DNA of 64,000 nucleotides from Dermacentor variabilis (Eukaryota > Arthropoda > Arachnida > Ixodida > Ixodidae), in assembly GCF_050947875.1 (NCBI RefSeq), contig NC_134568.1, positions 251,551,767 through 251,615,766 of the forward strand. Direction: 5' to 3'. Of this stretch, positions 34,761 to 48,552 are shown piece by piece. The notes beneath the pieces were generated by a model. That model ran no database searches and had not been told where the DNA came from. It saw only the letters and a program-made list of their open reading frames with translations. The translations under genes and the position numbers were made by a program. How positions within the stretch are numbered: position 1 is the stretch's first letter; the number at the start of each line of letters is the position of its first letter.

Positions 34761-35030
34761 GGTCGGAGCAATTCTGATAATGCTATTAAGTGCCGATAAG
34801 GGTCGATAGGGGTCGGATCAAGTCCGATAAGGTAGACAAAGACGGATAAGGGTTGATAAGGACCGGATAGATTGCGATAAGACTGGCACCGACTTATAAG
34901 GGTTGATAAGACTCGGATCGAGTCCGAAAAGGTTGATAGCAACTTATAAGGCTTGATAAGGGTCGTATATAGTCCGATCAGGTTGATAACGACCGAGAAG
35001 GGTCGGATCATGTTTCATAACATTGATAAT
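34761..35030. repeat. 50-bp minisatellite with 10-bp GATAA-type subunits
   Basis: Units at 34761-34810, 34811-34860, 34861-34910 and 34911-34960 are each 50 bp. Then 34961-35000 is a 40-bp unit lacking one subunit, and a partial unit follows from 35001. Each unit is five decamers of the form GGTCGGATCA, AGTCCGATAA, GGTTGATAAC, GACCGATAAG, GGTTGATAAG, so GATAA/GATAG recurs about every 10 bp. Units are imperfect. Confidence 0.93.
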
Positions 35031-35039
35031 GGCAACGGG

Positions 35040-35575
35040 CTGTGTAGAGTTGAGCAAGCGGCAGAATGCTTATGCATACTTAGACAACTCATAAAGGAGT
35101 TTGCGAGTAAATTCTTCTCTGTTAGGGGCGCTCAACGTGGTTAAATATTCGATCTATATATGCACATATAACCAATAAACATAGTTAACACGTCCTTTTT
35201 TACAAAATAAGTGGGTCATTGTTTTTATTGGGCATTTCTTATTAAAGTATTTGCTTTATTACTTGAAGAAAGGTTTTGAGACCTCACAGAGGTTGCGCTA
35301 AGCAGCAGCCCATTCGTATCGATTGCAGCCCGGGCCGTTTATGGGTTCTAATTGTGTACGGCGGCAATATTTTCCAACGGAGTGGTCGTTTCGTTTGAGC
35401 AGCATCACGCAGTTTCATCTTAAAGCAGTGTTGTTTGGATATAAATAACAGCCAATAATAGCCAATTCACCAAGCGAACGTGTTTAAGACGGTGAATTTT
35501 ATTGGCTGCATCATTTTACTGACAAAACGGCTGCACGGTTTCCATCATTAGTGATGTGCAGCGTCTGGCCGCGTA
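35040..35575. other. No recognisable feature
   Basis: AT-rich DNA between the minisatellite and the exon-like ORF. Confidence 0.4.
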
Positions 35576-35702
35576 ATGACGTGCTGCTTGAAAAAAAAAA
35601 TGTGCTATATAGTGCGAAAATTCATCGCTGAAACCGAGCACTGTCTGTTCGGAGACTACCCACGAAAGCGGATCATCGTTGAGCCTCAGGGCGTGCTCAC
35701 CG
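35576..35702 (+). other. Exon-like ORF ending at a strong splice donor
   Basis: An ATG at 35576 opens 42 codons (MTCCLKKKMCYIVRKFIAET... ending ...IIVEPQGVLT) that stop being informative at ACCG|GTAAGT (35699-35708), an ideal 5' splice site. The translation is balanced in composition with several Cys, unlike the low-complexity ORFs nearby. I recognise no family and could not pair it with an acceptor exon. It may be a first or internal exon. Confidence 0.25.
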
Positions 35703-38700
35703 GTAAGTACAAAAACCACACTCATAAAAAAAAAAGCTCGTCATATCCACTAACCAAATGCTAACATGTTACTTGTCACAAACAGTAATATAATTACCGG
35801 CAATACAATGGAGCCCATTCGATTTATCAGTGCCGTTTGCATTGCCATATCAAGTCGATGGTATTGTAAAAGCATAAGAAGGTGAATTATTACGTATGAA
35901 AAATGATAAACGGCGTCCTTTCGCTATATATTAAGCTCAATTATTGGTAAAGGCAATGCTTACCAAGGACATTACGGCACAATGACTCCGGGTAACCAAG
36001 TACTATCTAAGGTATATAACACCATAAAGCAACGTACGATAAGCAAGAGCAGGCAGTGCTCGTCCTGTCTTATTCCTTAATCGTCCGTGTTTTTAGCGGT
36101 TTTCTTCGAAAGAACGCACATACAGAACAGCCACAGGGCGCTACGCGACACGTGCTGGAAGAGGTACTTCAAGGGCATTTATAGCCTTAGTTTTAGCGAG
36201 CACGTGTTGCACCGTTGAGTATCTATGTATTTGGATGAATAATCAAAGCTTTGTACTATATATATATAAGTTCTGTGGTGTTTTGTCGACATATATGGGT
36301 GCTACGACGTCGCACGTAACTGTTCGTCCAACATAATGATCAACACCGCAGGTTATGTAAATTTTGCATAATACTATCGCATTCACCGCCTAATAGACCA
36401 CTACTCCACGAGATAGTAGTGGCTTAGTAGTTTCTTGGTAAAAAACTACTAAGAAGCCTTCATGGCTAGTAAATGCAGCACTTACTAGCCGCTGGCTAGT
36501 ACAGAAAAAGTAAGAAGGTAATAAGATACATAATCATCTAGTAAAAGCATGCATTTGCTACCTATTTATTTACTTTAACTTTAAGAATGCACTGCTTCGC
36601 ATTTTCATCTTTGAATTTCTTTGCGTGCAAGGCGCATAAAACAGATTCCTGTAGGCATTTATTCGAAGTAGAAAATAATAATAACTATATAGTTATTGTT
36701 CTTCAAAGGCAATTCAAACGGGACTATTAATTTTGTCACGTTGCTAAAATTTCTAACACGGAGTAGAGCATAAATGATAAATAGTTTTGGCTGTTTCTGC
36801 ATAAATCATTCACCGCGATAAGTTCACTGCACATTAGTGGCAAATGTACTTCCAGTGATAGAGTAATTGCACCTGAGATGTAAAAAAAAAATATGACTGT
36901 GTATGACTGTGTTTATTACTTGTATCTGGCAGAAACAACTGTCAAAGCACTGAGTGTGTGCTTTGATGTCATGGAGCGTTTTCTGCACTGTCCTTAGTCA
37001 GACATGTATCCCAAACTCAGCCACGCTTCCAGCATAGTAATTGAGGCTCTGTTTTCTTTCGACTCCAGCTTCCAAGACGTTGCCCGTATTTGTTGACCTC
37101 TTTGCACTTTATTGTCTCTGGACGTACAAGTCAACAGCGAATGTATCACCACTGGAATTAACATAGGCCAGAATCCTCACAAGTCATGTTTCTGAACTCT
37201 TCACTAGAACCGTGATTTCCTTATTTATTGGGCTGACTTTTGTTTCCCCATTTTTTGATTGCGTGTTTGTCATGGCTTCATCATTTCTCTTTTCAAGAAG
37301 ACGGACAAAAGAGAGCATATTGGTGTGCAAGCTGCCCATGCGAAGCCATAATAAGCTCAACGGTCTCCCAAATGGCAAAAGGTATTCTTGAACACCGTGT
37401 CTCACCATGAAATGTTTGCAAGTTTAACAAATAGGGGGCGTGAGCCTTAACAGGAAATCAGCAGTGTATTGTTTTATATTACACCGAGCAGGAATGCTAA
37501 AATTGCACCTACAAGCTTACTTGCATTTAACGCCGTTTTATGATAAACATAGAAGTAACATGTCAAGTCCCGACTTGTTTATTTTCTAGCCATTACAACG
37601 ATGACGACCAGAACAGAAACAAGGTACCAAGCTCCTACTTCCTAATGCACGAACTCTGTCATCTGCAATTTTCAAATCAGCTTGGCGGGTAATGTCACCG
37701 CGTATCACATGCTCCCTCACAACGGTAATTTCTTACATGAAAATGCAAAGAATTTTGAAACGATCAAAAGCGCTCAATGCAATTTTCAGAAAATGATGCT
37801 TCGATGACGGAATCTCTGCAGTCACTCTTACATGTTCATGAACAGTTAGCATGGAATCAATAACTAGCCTAGCCCTGCGTAGTAATATAAGAGATGATAG
37901 AAAAGGCAAGCTCACACAACCGGCCTGCTCCACATTTCACAAGCATGAGAAATCACTAAAAACATTCTTTCTTTCCCTTCAACCAGCAGATGACAAACCT
38001 AAGAACAGGGTGTTCCCAAAACACCTTTGAAATATACTCGGAGAATATGAAGTCCGGTTTAACATTCAGCCATTCAACAGTGGATGAGCAAAGGAAGCCT
38101 CAGCGTGGGAACTTGTCTTCGTCACGGCCCTCACAAATGTCTTTGCATGTTGAAACTTAGGCTCGGTGCTGAGGCTTCCCTTGCTCACATCTGTTATCTC
38201 CTTGCAACCTCCTTGCCTTGTTTGAATACATAAACCGAGATATTTTTTCAACATGAAACTGTAAGTGGGGTTTTCCAAGGATCTGCGAGTATTAGTTGGG
38301 CTTGCTTATATGTTTATTTAGTGCATTTAGTTATTCACACAATCTTTGCAGAAGTCATGGTAAGCACTGTTGTCTCAATAACGTTCCTGGCTTTCCTATA
38401 AGTACGGTACTTGTGTCAAAGCGCTTACTGCCGCACCTGAACACTAAATGTGCAGCATAAATATCAAGAGCAGACAATATGTGCTCGAAAACTTCTCCAC
38501 AACGTTTTCTTATTTTTTTTCCCACACTACGTGCCTCTTGCTAATGTGTTATGGAAAGAATGGGATTTTGCAGCTCGAGCTTATCTTGCTGACACTGCAT
38601 CTTTGTCGGGCACTTTAATCTAGCTGAAATCGGCGAACGCGGACAGTATACGTATAGTGATGAACACGGCAACCAGCACTGTACGCAACTGCACTTCGAG

Positions 38701-39270
38701 TGTAGTCCAGCATAAATATCGTTATCTGAAGCTCCGTTCTCCCTGCTTTAAGCGGCACGCCAAGAACGATGAGAAAAATTCGCTCGATTTCGGCTTTCCA
38801 TTTCGTTAAATCGATGACTATCTGTGTTTCTGTATGTTGCAAACTTAGTGACTCACAGCATTACATTCACATAACCTGTACGAAAATTGTTGGCGTGTAT
38901 TGCTTCATTCACCATTGACAATAAACAATGTAAGCTTACTTCTTTGAAGCGTTTGTTTGCCAGTTGAGGCCTATCGGTCACCTGGCGACGTAATAAAGAT
39001 ATTTGTAGTCCTGTTAGAGTACCGTCCGCACGAACACTGCCCCGGCAGCGGTAACAAAACGCCCAAAAGCATTGAGCGAGCAGGGCGACCAGCCCCACCA
39101 GCGGCTACCGAAGCAGCCATATGGCTCAATAGGTAATCATGATGATATTAGTTTTGATTTCGACAGCGCCCTCTCTCTGTTGCATACTTTGGTTCATGAC
39201 GCCACTGCTACTCTCATTTCCGCTGCACTGTGGAAGGTACAATTTCCCTTGTCTAAGTAATATAATTGTT
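35703..39270. other. Repeat-poor AT-rich interval, possibly intronic
   Basis: The longest stretch in the window without recognisable mobile elements. Minus-strand ORF remnants (38278-38066, 37933-37733, 37408-37184) are ordered and protein-like but separated by stops, and match no family I know. Small hairpins occur at 36400-36425 (CCACTACT...AGTAGTGG). Confidence 0.35.
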
Positions 39271-39274
39271 CTGT

Positions 39275-39475
39275 GGTCATAGCAACATCGTGATGTTGTC
39301 GGGGTCGTTACATCGTCAGGCTTCCAGCTTCATCATCCGATTATCTTCATGCCATCGTCGTCATACACTCGTTGTCATCCGATTGTGTTCATGCTATCGC
39401 CGTCAGGCTGTTGTCGTCACACCATTGATTCTCCATTATCGTCATGCTGTCGTCATCATATTGCCTTCGGCTGCG
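39275..39475. repeat. Second block of the GTCGTCAT satellite-like repeat
   Basis: CATCGTCGTCATACACTCG, TTGTCATCCGATTGTGTTC and GTTGTCGTCACACCATTG match units of the 31-kb array, for example CATACACTCGTCGTCATCCC. Confidence 0.8.
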
Positions 39476-39590
39476 CTGGTGAAGGCTTAAAAAGTCAGCG
39501 AGCACTCGGACATCATCGAGAAGCGCAGTAATTTAACAAAAATGCTGTAAATATCGTTTACAATGAAATGTCATGGAAGAGGCAGGACTT

Positions 39591-39684
39591 TCAGAGAGAG
39601 AGAGAGATAGAGAGAGAGGGAAGGCAGGGAGTCACCCGGTTGACTACCCTACACGTGGGGAACGGAAAAGGGGCAAAGAAAGAT
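39591..39684 (-). mobile_element. I-group LINE 3' tail
   Basis: Minus strand: CCCCACGTGTAGGGTAGTC, AACCGGGTGACTCCCTGCC, then (CT)n with one TA interruption. Only the last 90 or so bases of the LINE are present. Confidence 0.85.
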
Positions 39685-40030
39685 AATTCACCCGTCTATG
39701 TTAATGAGCACGTGTGTCCGGTCCCCAAAAAGTTCCTTGAACAGACGGCTGCCACAAAGAAGGGGAAAAATGGAATTACAGATGCGTAAAGAAAGGCAAA
39801 ATACTCGCAAGGAAAAGTGACAATCGAACGTGCTCTGTGTGACTTGCCATCAGGAATTAGATAAAATACAATAATCAACATTTAGGATTCTAGCTGTCAC
39901 CCCTATGACAAAACATGGTTATCTATGACGTCGCTCTGGCACCGTCCGGTGTAACAGATCTTTGTTTGGATAAGGGTAAACCCTTATCATTTTTTTCACC
40001 TGAACACCCAATCCACCGGAAACAAGTAGG
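39685..40030. other. No recognisable feature
   Basis: Unassigned DNA between the LINE tail and the CR1-like endonuclease. Confidence 0.4.
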
Positions 40031-40921
40031 ATGAACTGCATGCGTTATTTTCTTGCTTTGTTGTTTCTTATGGGGTCATCATGCAAGCTTACTGAAACCT
40101 GGTATCAGGACGAATTTGACATACTTAGTCTTTGCGGGTATCATACCTATTATCTAAACCGCTCTGAAGAGAAAGGTGGGGATGTATTACTGTTGATGAA
40201 AGATTTATTTTATGGTGACATATATCAACTATGCACTTTAACTAACACTGATTTCAAAATTTTGACCGTTGTGTATGACAATAGCGTTTTCTCTGTTTTG
40301 TATCGTCCGCCAACTGGCTGCACATCGCCCTTTTTTTGTATTCTTCGATCAGCTCTTGCGCTGGGAAAATGAAAATAAATACAACATAGTGAAAGTGGCG
40401 ATATAAACATTAACAGGTTACAATAATCAGTAAGCTAGTGCGAGTTCGTAACATTGCTGGAGTTACATGGCTGTTGTAATCTAATTGCTGCACCCACACG
40501 AATACAAAATGGCTCTGCTACATTGTTAGACGTTTTTATCACTAATTTGAACACTCATAATACTGTCTCAGGAATTATCGGTGTACAAATAAGCGACCGC
40601 TTACTAATTTTCCTTTTTACTGAATCAGGTCTCGAAAGCAAACCTTTCAAAACCGACACTCTATAATAGTTCAAGATATAAACCCATTAACGTTAGAATA
40701 ATTTCAGATGGTATTGCTGCAGACTGATTGAGGAGCAGTTTACGAACAATCGGAGCCTGATGGTGCCTATTCCGCTTTTATAACGCTGTTCAAACCTTGT
40801 TATACTAAATGCTTTAAAAACAAATAGGCTTATTCTAAAAAATCAAGGAAACCTTGGATTACTAAAAGCATGTTAAGGTTGATCAAACGGAAGGATACAC
40901 TTTGGAGGAATTTCTTGCAAA
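40031..40921 (+). pseudogene. CR1/L2-like LINE endonuclease region, part 1 of a split element
   Basis: The plus strand reads LTETWYQDEFDILSLCGY, VLYRPPTG, a degraded GDININ (catalytic Asp/Asn box) near 40400, LDVFITNLN and ISDRLLIF where intact copies have SDH: the catalytic His is Arg here. It continues to IKRKDTLWRNFLQ next to 40920, where the I-group fragment interrupts it. Stops and frameshifts separate the blocks. In life this domain nicks the target DNA. Confidence 0.8.
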
Positions 40922-43087
<2,166 letters not shown>

Positions 43088-43496
43088 TCGGTGGTCTCCA
43101 GAGTCCGGCCGCTAAAAGTGCCCTGCAGTGCTCGCCGTGCTGAAGCCGCTTATCGCAGCTCTTTACCTGCTATAAAGCTTTTGTTTGGCGCTTGTCCTGC
43201 TCACGCAGGGGAGGCCCACACACCAGCTTCGTCCTAGCGCCTTTAAGTTGACTTGAATTGGTCACTACTGACTAGATACGGAACCAGATAGTGGCTTCAT
43301 GAATGAGCTTTCTGAATGTTTATTATCAGAATGTTGAACTTACTTTCACTGTTGCGCATCCCTCTTTCTATGTCATTATCATCCCTCATCACACCTTTAT
43401 GTCCCCGTCCCCATCCCCCTGTGCAGAGTAGTAGGCTAGAGCGCGTTAGCTTAGGCCGGCCTCTCTGCTTTCATTCAAATAAATTATATCTCTTTG
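43088..43496 (+). mobile_element. 409-bp non-coding retroposed insert with LINE-like 3' tail
   Basis: Flanked by the 11-bp duplication GATACACATCT (43077-43087 and 43497-43507). Its last 130 bp (CCCCATCCCCCTGTGCAGAG, TAGTAGGCTAGAGCG, TTAGGCCGGCCTCTCTG, then AAATAAATTATATCTC) match the 17025-17145 tail and are distantly like the I-group LINE tails. The 5' part has no RT or RNase H. It is either a SINE-like element using a LINE 3' end or a 3' UTR-only LINE copy. Confidence 0.8.
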
Positions 43497-44060
43497 GATA
43501 CACATCTAACATGGAATAATCCCGCTGATTTCATTTCCAAAAAAGTTTGCCAGAGGTGTGGGTATACTAACAAGATTACGTTTCTCTTTACCAAGATCCG
43601 GTAAAGCGTTAATATACAAATCGCTATTTTTATCACATATTAACTATTGTCACCTAATCTGGCATAGTGCCACCACAACTAAAATTGTTAAGCGGTTGAT
43701 ATTGCAAAAAGAAAAAAAAAGCTGTTCGTGCAATTCTGTTTTGTTCGGTTCTGTTCGGTTCTGTTCGAGCAGTGCGCTCACACAGAACCACTTTATAGCA
43801 GCTTTCGAATAACCACCATAACTTCCATTTACGATTTTTACTATTTAGGCGATATATATAGGAAGCAAAAAACAAGGCAACAATTTGATTCAGGAAATAT
43901 CTAACCTCACAAGAGATACTAATGATTGCCGTACACTGCATAATGAAACATGGTACGTTCCGAAAACACGAACCAACTACGGTGCACAGTCACTAAGTTA
44001 CAGACTACCATAATTACTTAACTCACTTGACAATGCTATTTGATTTATTTTTGTATCGTT
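43497..44060 (+). pseudogene. CR1/L2-like LINE C-terminal region, part 3
   Basis: Resumes in frame after the insert with YTSNMEWNNPADFISKKV, GILTRLRFSLPRSGKALIYK and SHINYCHLIWHSAT, the typical post-RT thumb region. It ends with WYVPKTRTNYGAQSLSYRLP near 43950-44010, the conserved C-terminus of this LINE group. A GTTCTGTTCGG microduplication at 43738-43768 has replaced some coding sequence. The 3' UTR probably runs into the CT-rich tract near 44250. Confidence 0.85.
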
Positions 44061-46309
44061 TTCATCTTGTGAAGTTATGTTTCTTGCTTCGGATTGCTGC
44101 TTCACATTCCTGTATCGTGAAGGGCTGTTTTTGTGTGATGTCTTAATCGCTGGATGCCAAATGTTTTTAATAGATCTGTACAACTTATTAAATTGAAGCG
44201 TGAACTATGCTTCTATGTGCTGTTTTTGCATTATTAATCGGTGTATATGCCACATGTCTCTCTCTCTCTTTCTCTCTCTCTCTCTTTCTTTCTTTCTTTC
44301 CTTTTTTTACATAGATCTGCATAACTTAAGTAACCTCTATTTCGAGGAAACATGGGCCTTTGTCAAGTCGCTCTCTTTCTGCTTTTTGCCCATGTTCCTG
44401 ACATTGTGTAATCACGATGTCGAATGGATCTGTCACTTCGGATCTTAATGCCAGAAAATTACCTACGGACGATTTCAATGCGAATATCATTATTGGCAAT
44501 GTAAAACCAGCTTTTTTTTTGGTTAGCTAGCTATCCACTGTTCTGATATGGTTCTGGGGTTCGTGGTTCTGACTCAGGCCGTCATACAGAGGTTCGCTTG
44601 CCTTCGCCGCCGGAACGTCTAAAACTTGGTAGTTGCCCTGTGCCTGTGCCAAAATTTTACATGTCTGGTCTCACTACACGAGTGTGCTGACAGGTGTGTT
44701 CTCATAGCTTCACTTCACGGAGATTCCACCGTGTGCGTTAGATGTACACAATATTTTCTTGTTTCAATCCCTCTCTTCTAAGACGTCCTTATGGGATACT
44801 GTGCCATAGTTTGTCCGTAATCTTATCTATAGTGACACTTAGAAGATAGTGCTTGTCTGCGAGAGAGATTATTTGCAACCATTGCAAGGCCATGCTCGCC
44901 TTACAATCTAGACTACAGTCATTCATTAGAAAAGTATACTGCTGAACATTTTTTGATACTGGTTATGCTGATTCAGCATCCGAGTGTTAAATGTTCTGTA
45001 TAATACATCCAAAAACAAATAACATTCTGCTAATAACTAGTTGGACTTATTCTTAGCGGTTAGCTTCAAGTGCCCCGCGGAGAATTCCTCGCGATAAGCA
45101 CGGACAGAATACTAAGCGTTTGGTGTGTTCCTGCTGAGAGGAAAAACCGCGGCACAAAAGGTGGCAAACTTGGGGGAACAGCTCGTTCGTCTTCTTTCTT
45201 TCTTTCGCGAAAGGTAAGAAAAAAAAAAGAAACCCTCAACCTTTCTCGATGCATCTATCATGCCATATTTTAACAGGCTGGTTTTGTTTACAGATAGAAC
45301 GTTGAAGTAGATAGAAAAATTTTGAATGACAGCCGTTGCGATCATTCTTCGCGGTGGCAATATTCGTGCATGTCAGCCGGTGCTCGCTGGCTCATAACCT
45401 TTGCGAGGTTCCTCAAAATGCTTTATAACGGTTAAAAACTGCCGAAGAGTTCGCTGTACGCTTGCAACTGTTTACGTAGCGTTAAACTTGAATGTAGGCA
45501 GCGCATTGATCGATGTGACGCTGTCTGCATTGCGAAGGTCGATTATTTGGCGTTTGGGACTCCTATACTCAAAGCGAGCTCTCGCTCCCGGTGCTGAGGC
45601 TTTCTCCCTTGCGAAATAGACGAGCATTTTATTCCAATAATTTGCCATGAATATTCTCCGCATTATCGTTTACAGGATTAAGAATGATTATCGGTATTTT
45701 CCAAAAATAAATGTGTTGTGTTTTGTGAATTATTTCAGTACTGCACTTTCTTTTTACATTTCCTGAAAATAACAACAACAACAACGCGCTTCTTTCAGGA
45801 CGCTCAAAACTGCCGGCACTGTTGTTTCTCTGGCTCTGCTTCGACGGGAAGTGCTGTTGGGGGCATTGCACAAATAGCTCGTCGATAAATGGCGTGCATT
45901 TGTCATTTGCGGCCACATGTGAGAACAGTGCAATCGACATCAACTGCGAACTAACCTGTGCTCACCTAGCCAAATATGGCGACTTCCCCGCTCGTGTTTT
46001 CCTGCTCACACTGGAATAATCTAAACATATGCAATATCTGCAAGCGAATGGCCCATATTTCGTAGTGATCGGTTACCGGGAATAATGAATGGAAAAAGTT
46101 AGTTAATGCACGTATTTCTCGAGCGTGAACTCATCCCAGTTTTTCTTCTTTTTTTGTTTCCATTCTCCTGCATCGGCAGGTCGGTGATGCACAATTTTAC
46201 GAAAGGTGTTCTTCGCGTTTCATTCTGCGCTCTTAAGTAAATATTCGGCGAGAGCTACAGTCGCATGGCTGGCTTAGCACTTGCATCCTGTATGTGAGCA
46301 AACGGTGCC
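44061..46309. other. LINE 3' flank, CT-rich tract, otherwise unassigned
   Basis: A (CT)n/(CTTT)n tract lies at 44255-44302. At 45070-45215 a 48-codon frame precedes GAAAG|GTAAGAAA, a fair donor, but has no recognisable domain. ORFs 45401-45619 and 45629-45943 likewise match nothing known to me. Confidence 0.35.
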
Positions 46310-46540
46310 CTCCGCGGTAGCTTAGTGGCTATGGCGCAGCGCTCGAGCTCGCGTTTTCGATCTCGGCCCTGACGGCCGCATATCGATGGAGGCGAAATGC
46401 GAAAACGCTCGTTCACTCAGATTTAGGAACGTGTCAAAGAACCGCAGGTCGCGAAAGTTAATCCGGAGGCCCCCCACTACAGTGTACCTCATAATCGTGG
46501 TTTCGGCACGTAAAACCCAAGAATTTAATTAATTAATCAA
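46310..46540 (+). mobile_element. Ruka-type SINE
   Basis: tRNA-like head CCGCGGTAGCTTAGTGGCTA. The B-box region is degraded (GTTTTCGATCTCGGCC). The body has ATGGAGGCGAAATGCGAAAA, AGATTTAGGAACGTGTCAAA and TCGTGGTTTCGGCACGTAAA, and the 3' end is AATTTAATTAATTAAT. Confidence 0.9.
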
Positions 46541-47425
46541 TTGTGAAAAACGGCCGCATTTATCGTTATGTGACGTACGACGCATACACCGCGATGGCTA
46601 TGCCGCGGAACACACCGACAAAGGAGGAAATTATGGTAGCAATTACAACGGCAACAACAAGCGGGCGACCAGCGAACAGGCGCCAACGGACCGTAGTCGG
46701 CGCCTGCAGCTCATCGAATTGATTAACCGCGAACGATGCAAAAACATGTCATTTCCTTCAGTACGACCATTTGGTTTACTTGACTCTGCTGTCGTTATAC
46801 ACAGCCGCGCTTACTTAAGCACTTGCGTTCATAACACCCACGTAAACATTCAGCAACACACGCAATATATCGGGGACAGTGTAACAAGCCGAAAACAAGT
46901 TTATCTGCACGTTCTCATTACGTCAGGCTGTTTTCGTATAAGCAGCAGTCATCGCGTTTCCTTTCAACTGTGAACAAGAAGTATGGGCGGTTCGTGGAAT
47001 GGGCCTCTGCCATCAGAAAATGCCGCTGGTTAACCTCCCTGCTTTTTTATATGGCATTACTGTCTCTCTTGTATGTACTGAAGCTTACCCGACAGTAATT
47101 ATTTGTCATCGGGTACAAGTGCTTTTATCTCTCGACACCGAGCATGAGAGCTTCCTACTTAATCGACAAATATAAGATATTTCGGTAATGGCCTAAAGCC
47201 TCCTTCGTTTTCTTTCTCTTTTTTTCATTTTTCACTTTCCTTGATTGCTTCAGTCCAATATGTCTGTTATACACACATACTTTTTTCTTATTTTTCTGTG
47301 CTGCGCACCTGTCTTCCTAACCCGTCTCCAACGGGTCAGGAAGACAGGAGCGCCGCGCAACGTCTGATTGCCAGCAAGCAAGAACAGAGAGAGCAATATT
47401 GAGTCGAGATTTGTGCTGCGTCGGC
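46541..47425. other. No recognisable feature
   Basis: Unassigned DNA between two SINEs. A 20-bp near-perfect inverted sequence (TTCCTAACCCGTC/GGGTCAGGAAGAC) at 47311-47346 can form a hairpin. Confidence 0.4.
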
Positions 47426-47435
47426 GCGAAGAACA

Positions 47436-47669
47436 AAATTTATTAAATTCTGGGACTTCACGCGCCGAAACCTTGACATGATTTTGAGGCACGCCGTAGC
47501 GGAGGACTAATTTTGACCACCTGCGGTTCTTTAGCGTGCACCCAATCCACGGTACACGGGCGTTTGTGCATTTCGGCCCCATCGAATTCGGCCGCGGCGG
47601 CCGGTATTTGATCCCGCTACCTCGTGCTTAGCAGCGAAGCGCCGTAGCCACTACACTACCACAGAGGGC
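47436..47669 (-). mobile_element. Ruka-type SINE
   Basis: Minus-strand head CTACGGCGCTTCGCTGCTAA, B box GGGATCAAATACCGG, body GGGGCCGAAATGCACAAACG and a 3' AATTTAATAAATTTTG. The 7-bp GCGAAGA occurs at 47426-47432 and 47673-47679, a possible short target duplication. Confidence 0.9.
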
Positions 47670-47965
47670 GGTGCGAAGACCGGAAACAACGATATTAGGA
47701 TTAAGGCTCAGAAATTTGTCCTACGTGGACATCAAAACATTATTCTGTTTTATAAAAATAGACCCTCTTTTAATTTTTGACAGGTTAGGTTCTTAGAGAA
47801 CTACCACAGTGGTATCACGTTTACTTTAGTAACTGTGGGTGTGCGCCAAATCGTAATGCATTTTTTCTCGATATATATGTAGCTATACGCATGCGAAACC
47901 GGTGCAGAAAGTGCTCCACCAGTTTCAGATGTTTTGGAAGGATTTCACATATTATGAAATATTAT

Positions 47966-47988
47966 GAATTTGCGCCGTCGCCGTAATG

Positions 47989-48074
<86 letters not shown>

Positions 48075-48097
48075 CATTACGGCAACGGCGCAAATTC
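47966..48097. repeat. Palindrome: 26-bp arms around an (AT)n core
   Basis: GAATTTGCGCCGTCGCCGTA... at 47966-47991 is mirrored by the inverse complement at 48072-48097 with a single mismatch. The spacer is about 80 bp of pure AT, itself self-complementary, so all 132 bp can form one hairpin or cruciform. No TSD or ORF. Confidence 0.97.
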
Positions 48098-48099
48098 GC

Positions 48100-48550
48100 A
48101 TAACAACAAAAGCAAACAAGTACAAACAAAAACGAATAATATAAGAATACCCAAGTGGGGAACAAGCTGCCGTGCGCATGAACTCAACACCATCAGACAA
48201 AGAATGTAGGAAAAGAATCAAGCATCAAAATGCCTGACAGCTCTCGGCTAAGCTAGGCGGAGAAGATCATGTTCGCAGAGACATGCGCACTCTTCTGGAC
48301 TGATGACTATAGCTACAAGTGCCAGGCAGCAGTTGTGAAACGCTTCTCACTCCCCCCGCCACTCTCTCTCTCTCTGTCTCTCTCTCCTTGTTCATTTCGT
48401 TCTGTCTTTCTGTGTCTCTTTTTCCTATGACGTCTTTGTATAGCGGAGTTCTGTGTGACAGGCGTCTCAACACAAATTAAATTTAGCGATTTCGCCTTGA
48501 ATAAAACTACATACTTTGCTCGCATACGTATAAGGTAGCACATCCGTATA
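48100..48550. other. No recognisable feature
   Basis: Unassigned DNA with a short CT-rich patch at 48360-48390. Confidence 0.4.
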
Positions 48551-48552
48551 TA

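Noticed and set aside
34761..35030. CRISPR-like array
   Set aside because: Units abut without spacers and are imperfect, and the DNA is eukaryotic. It is a minisatellite.
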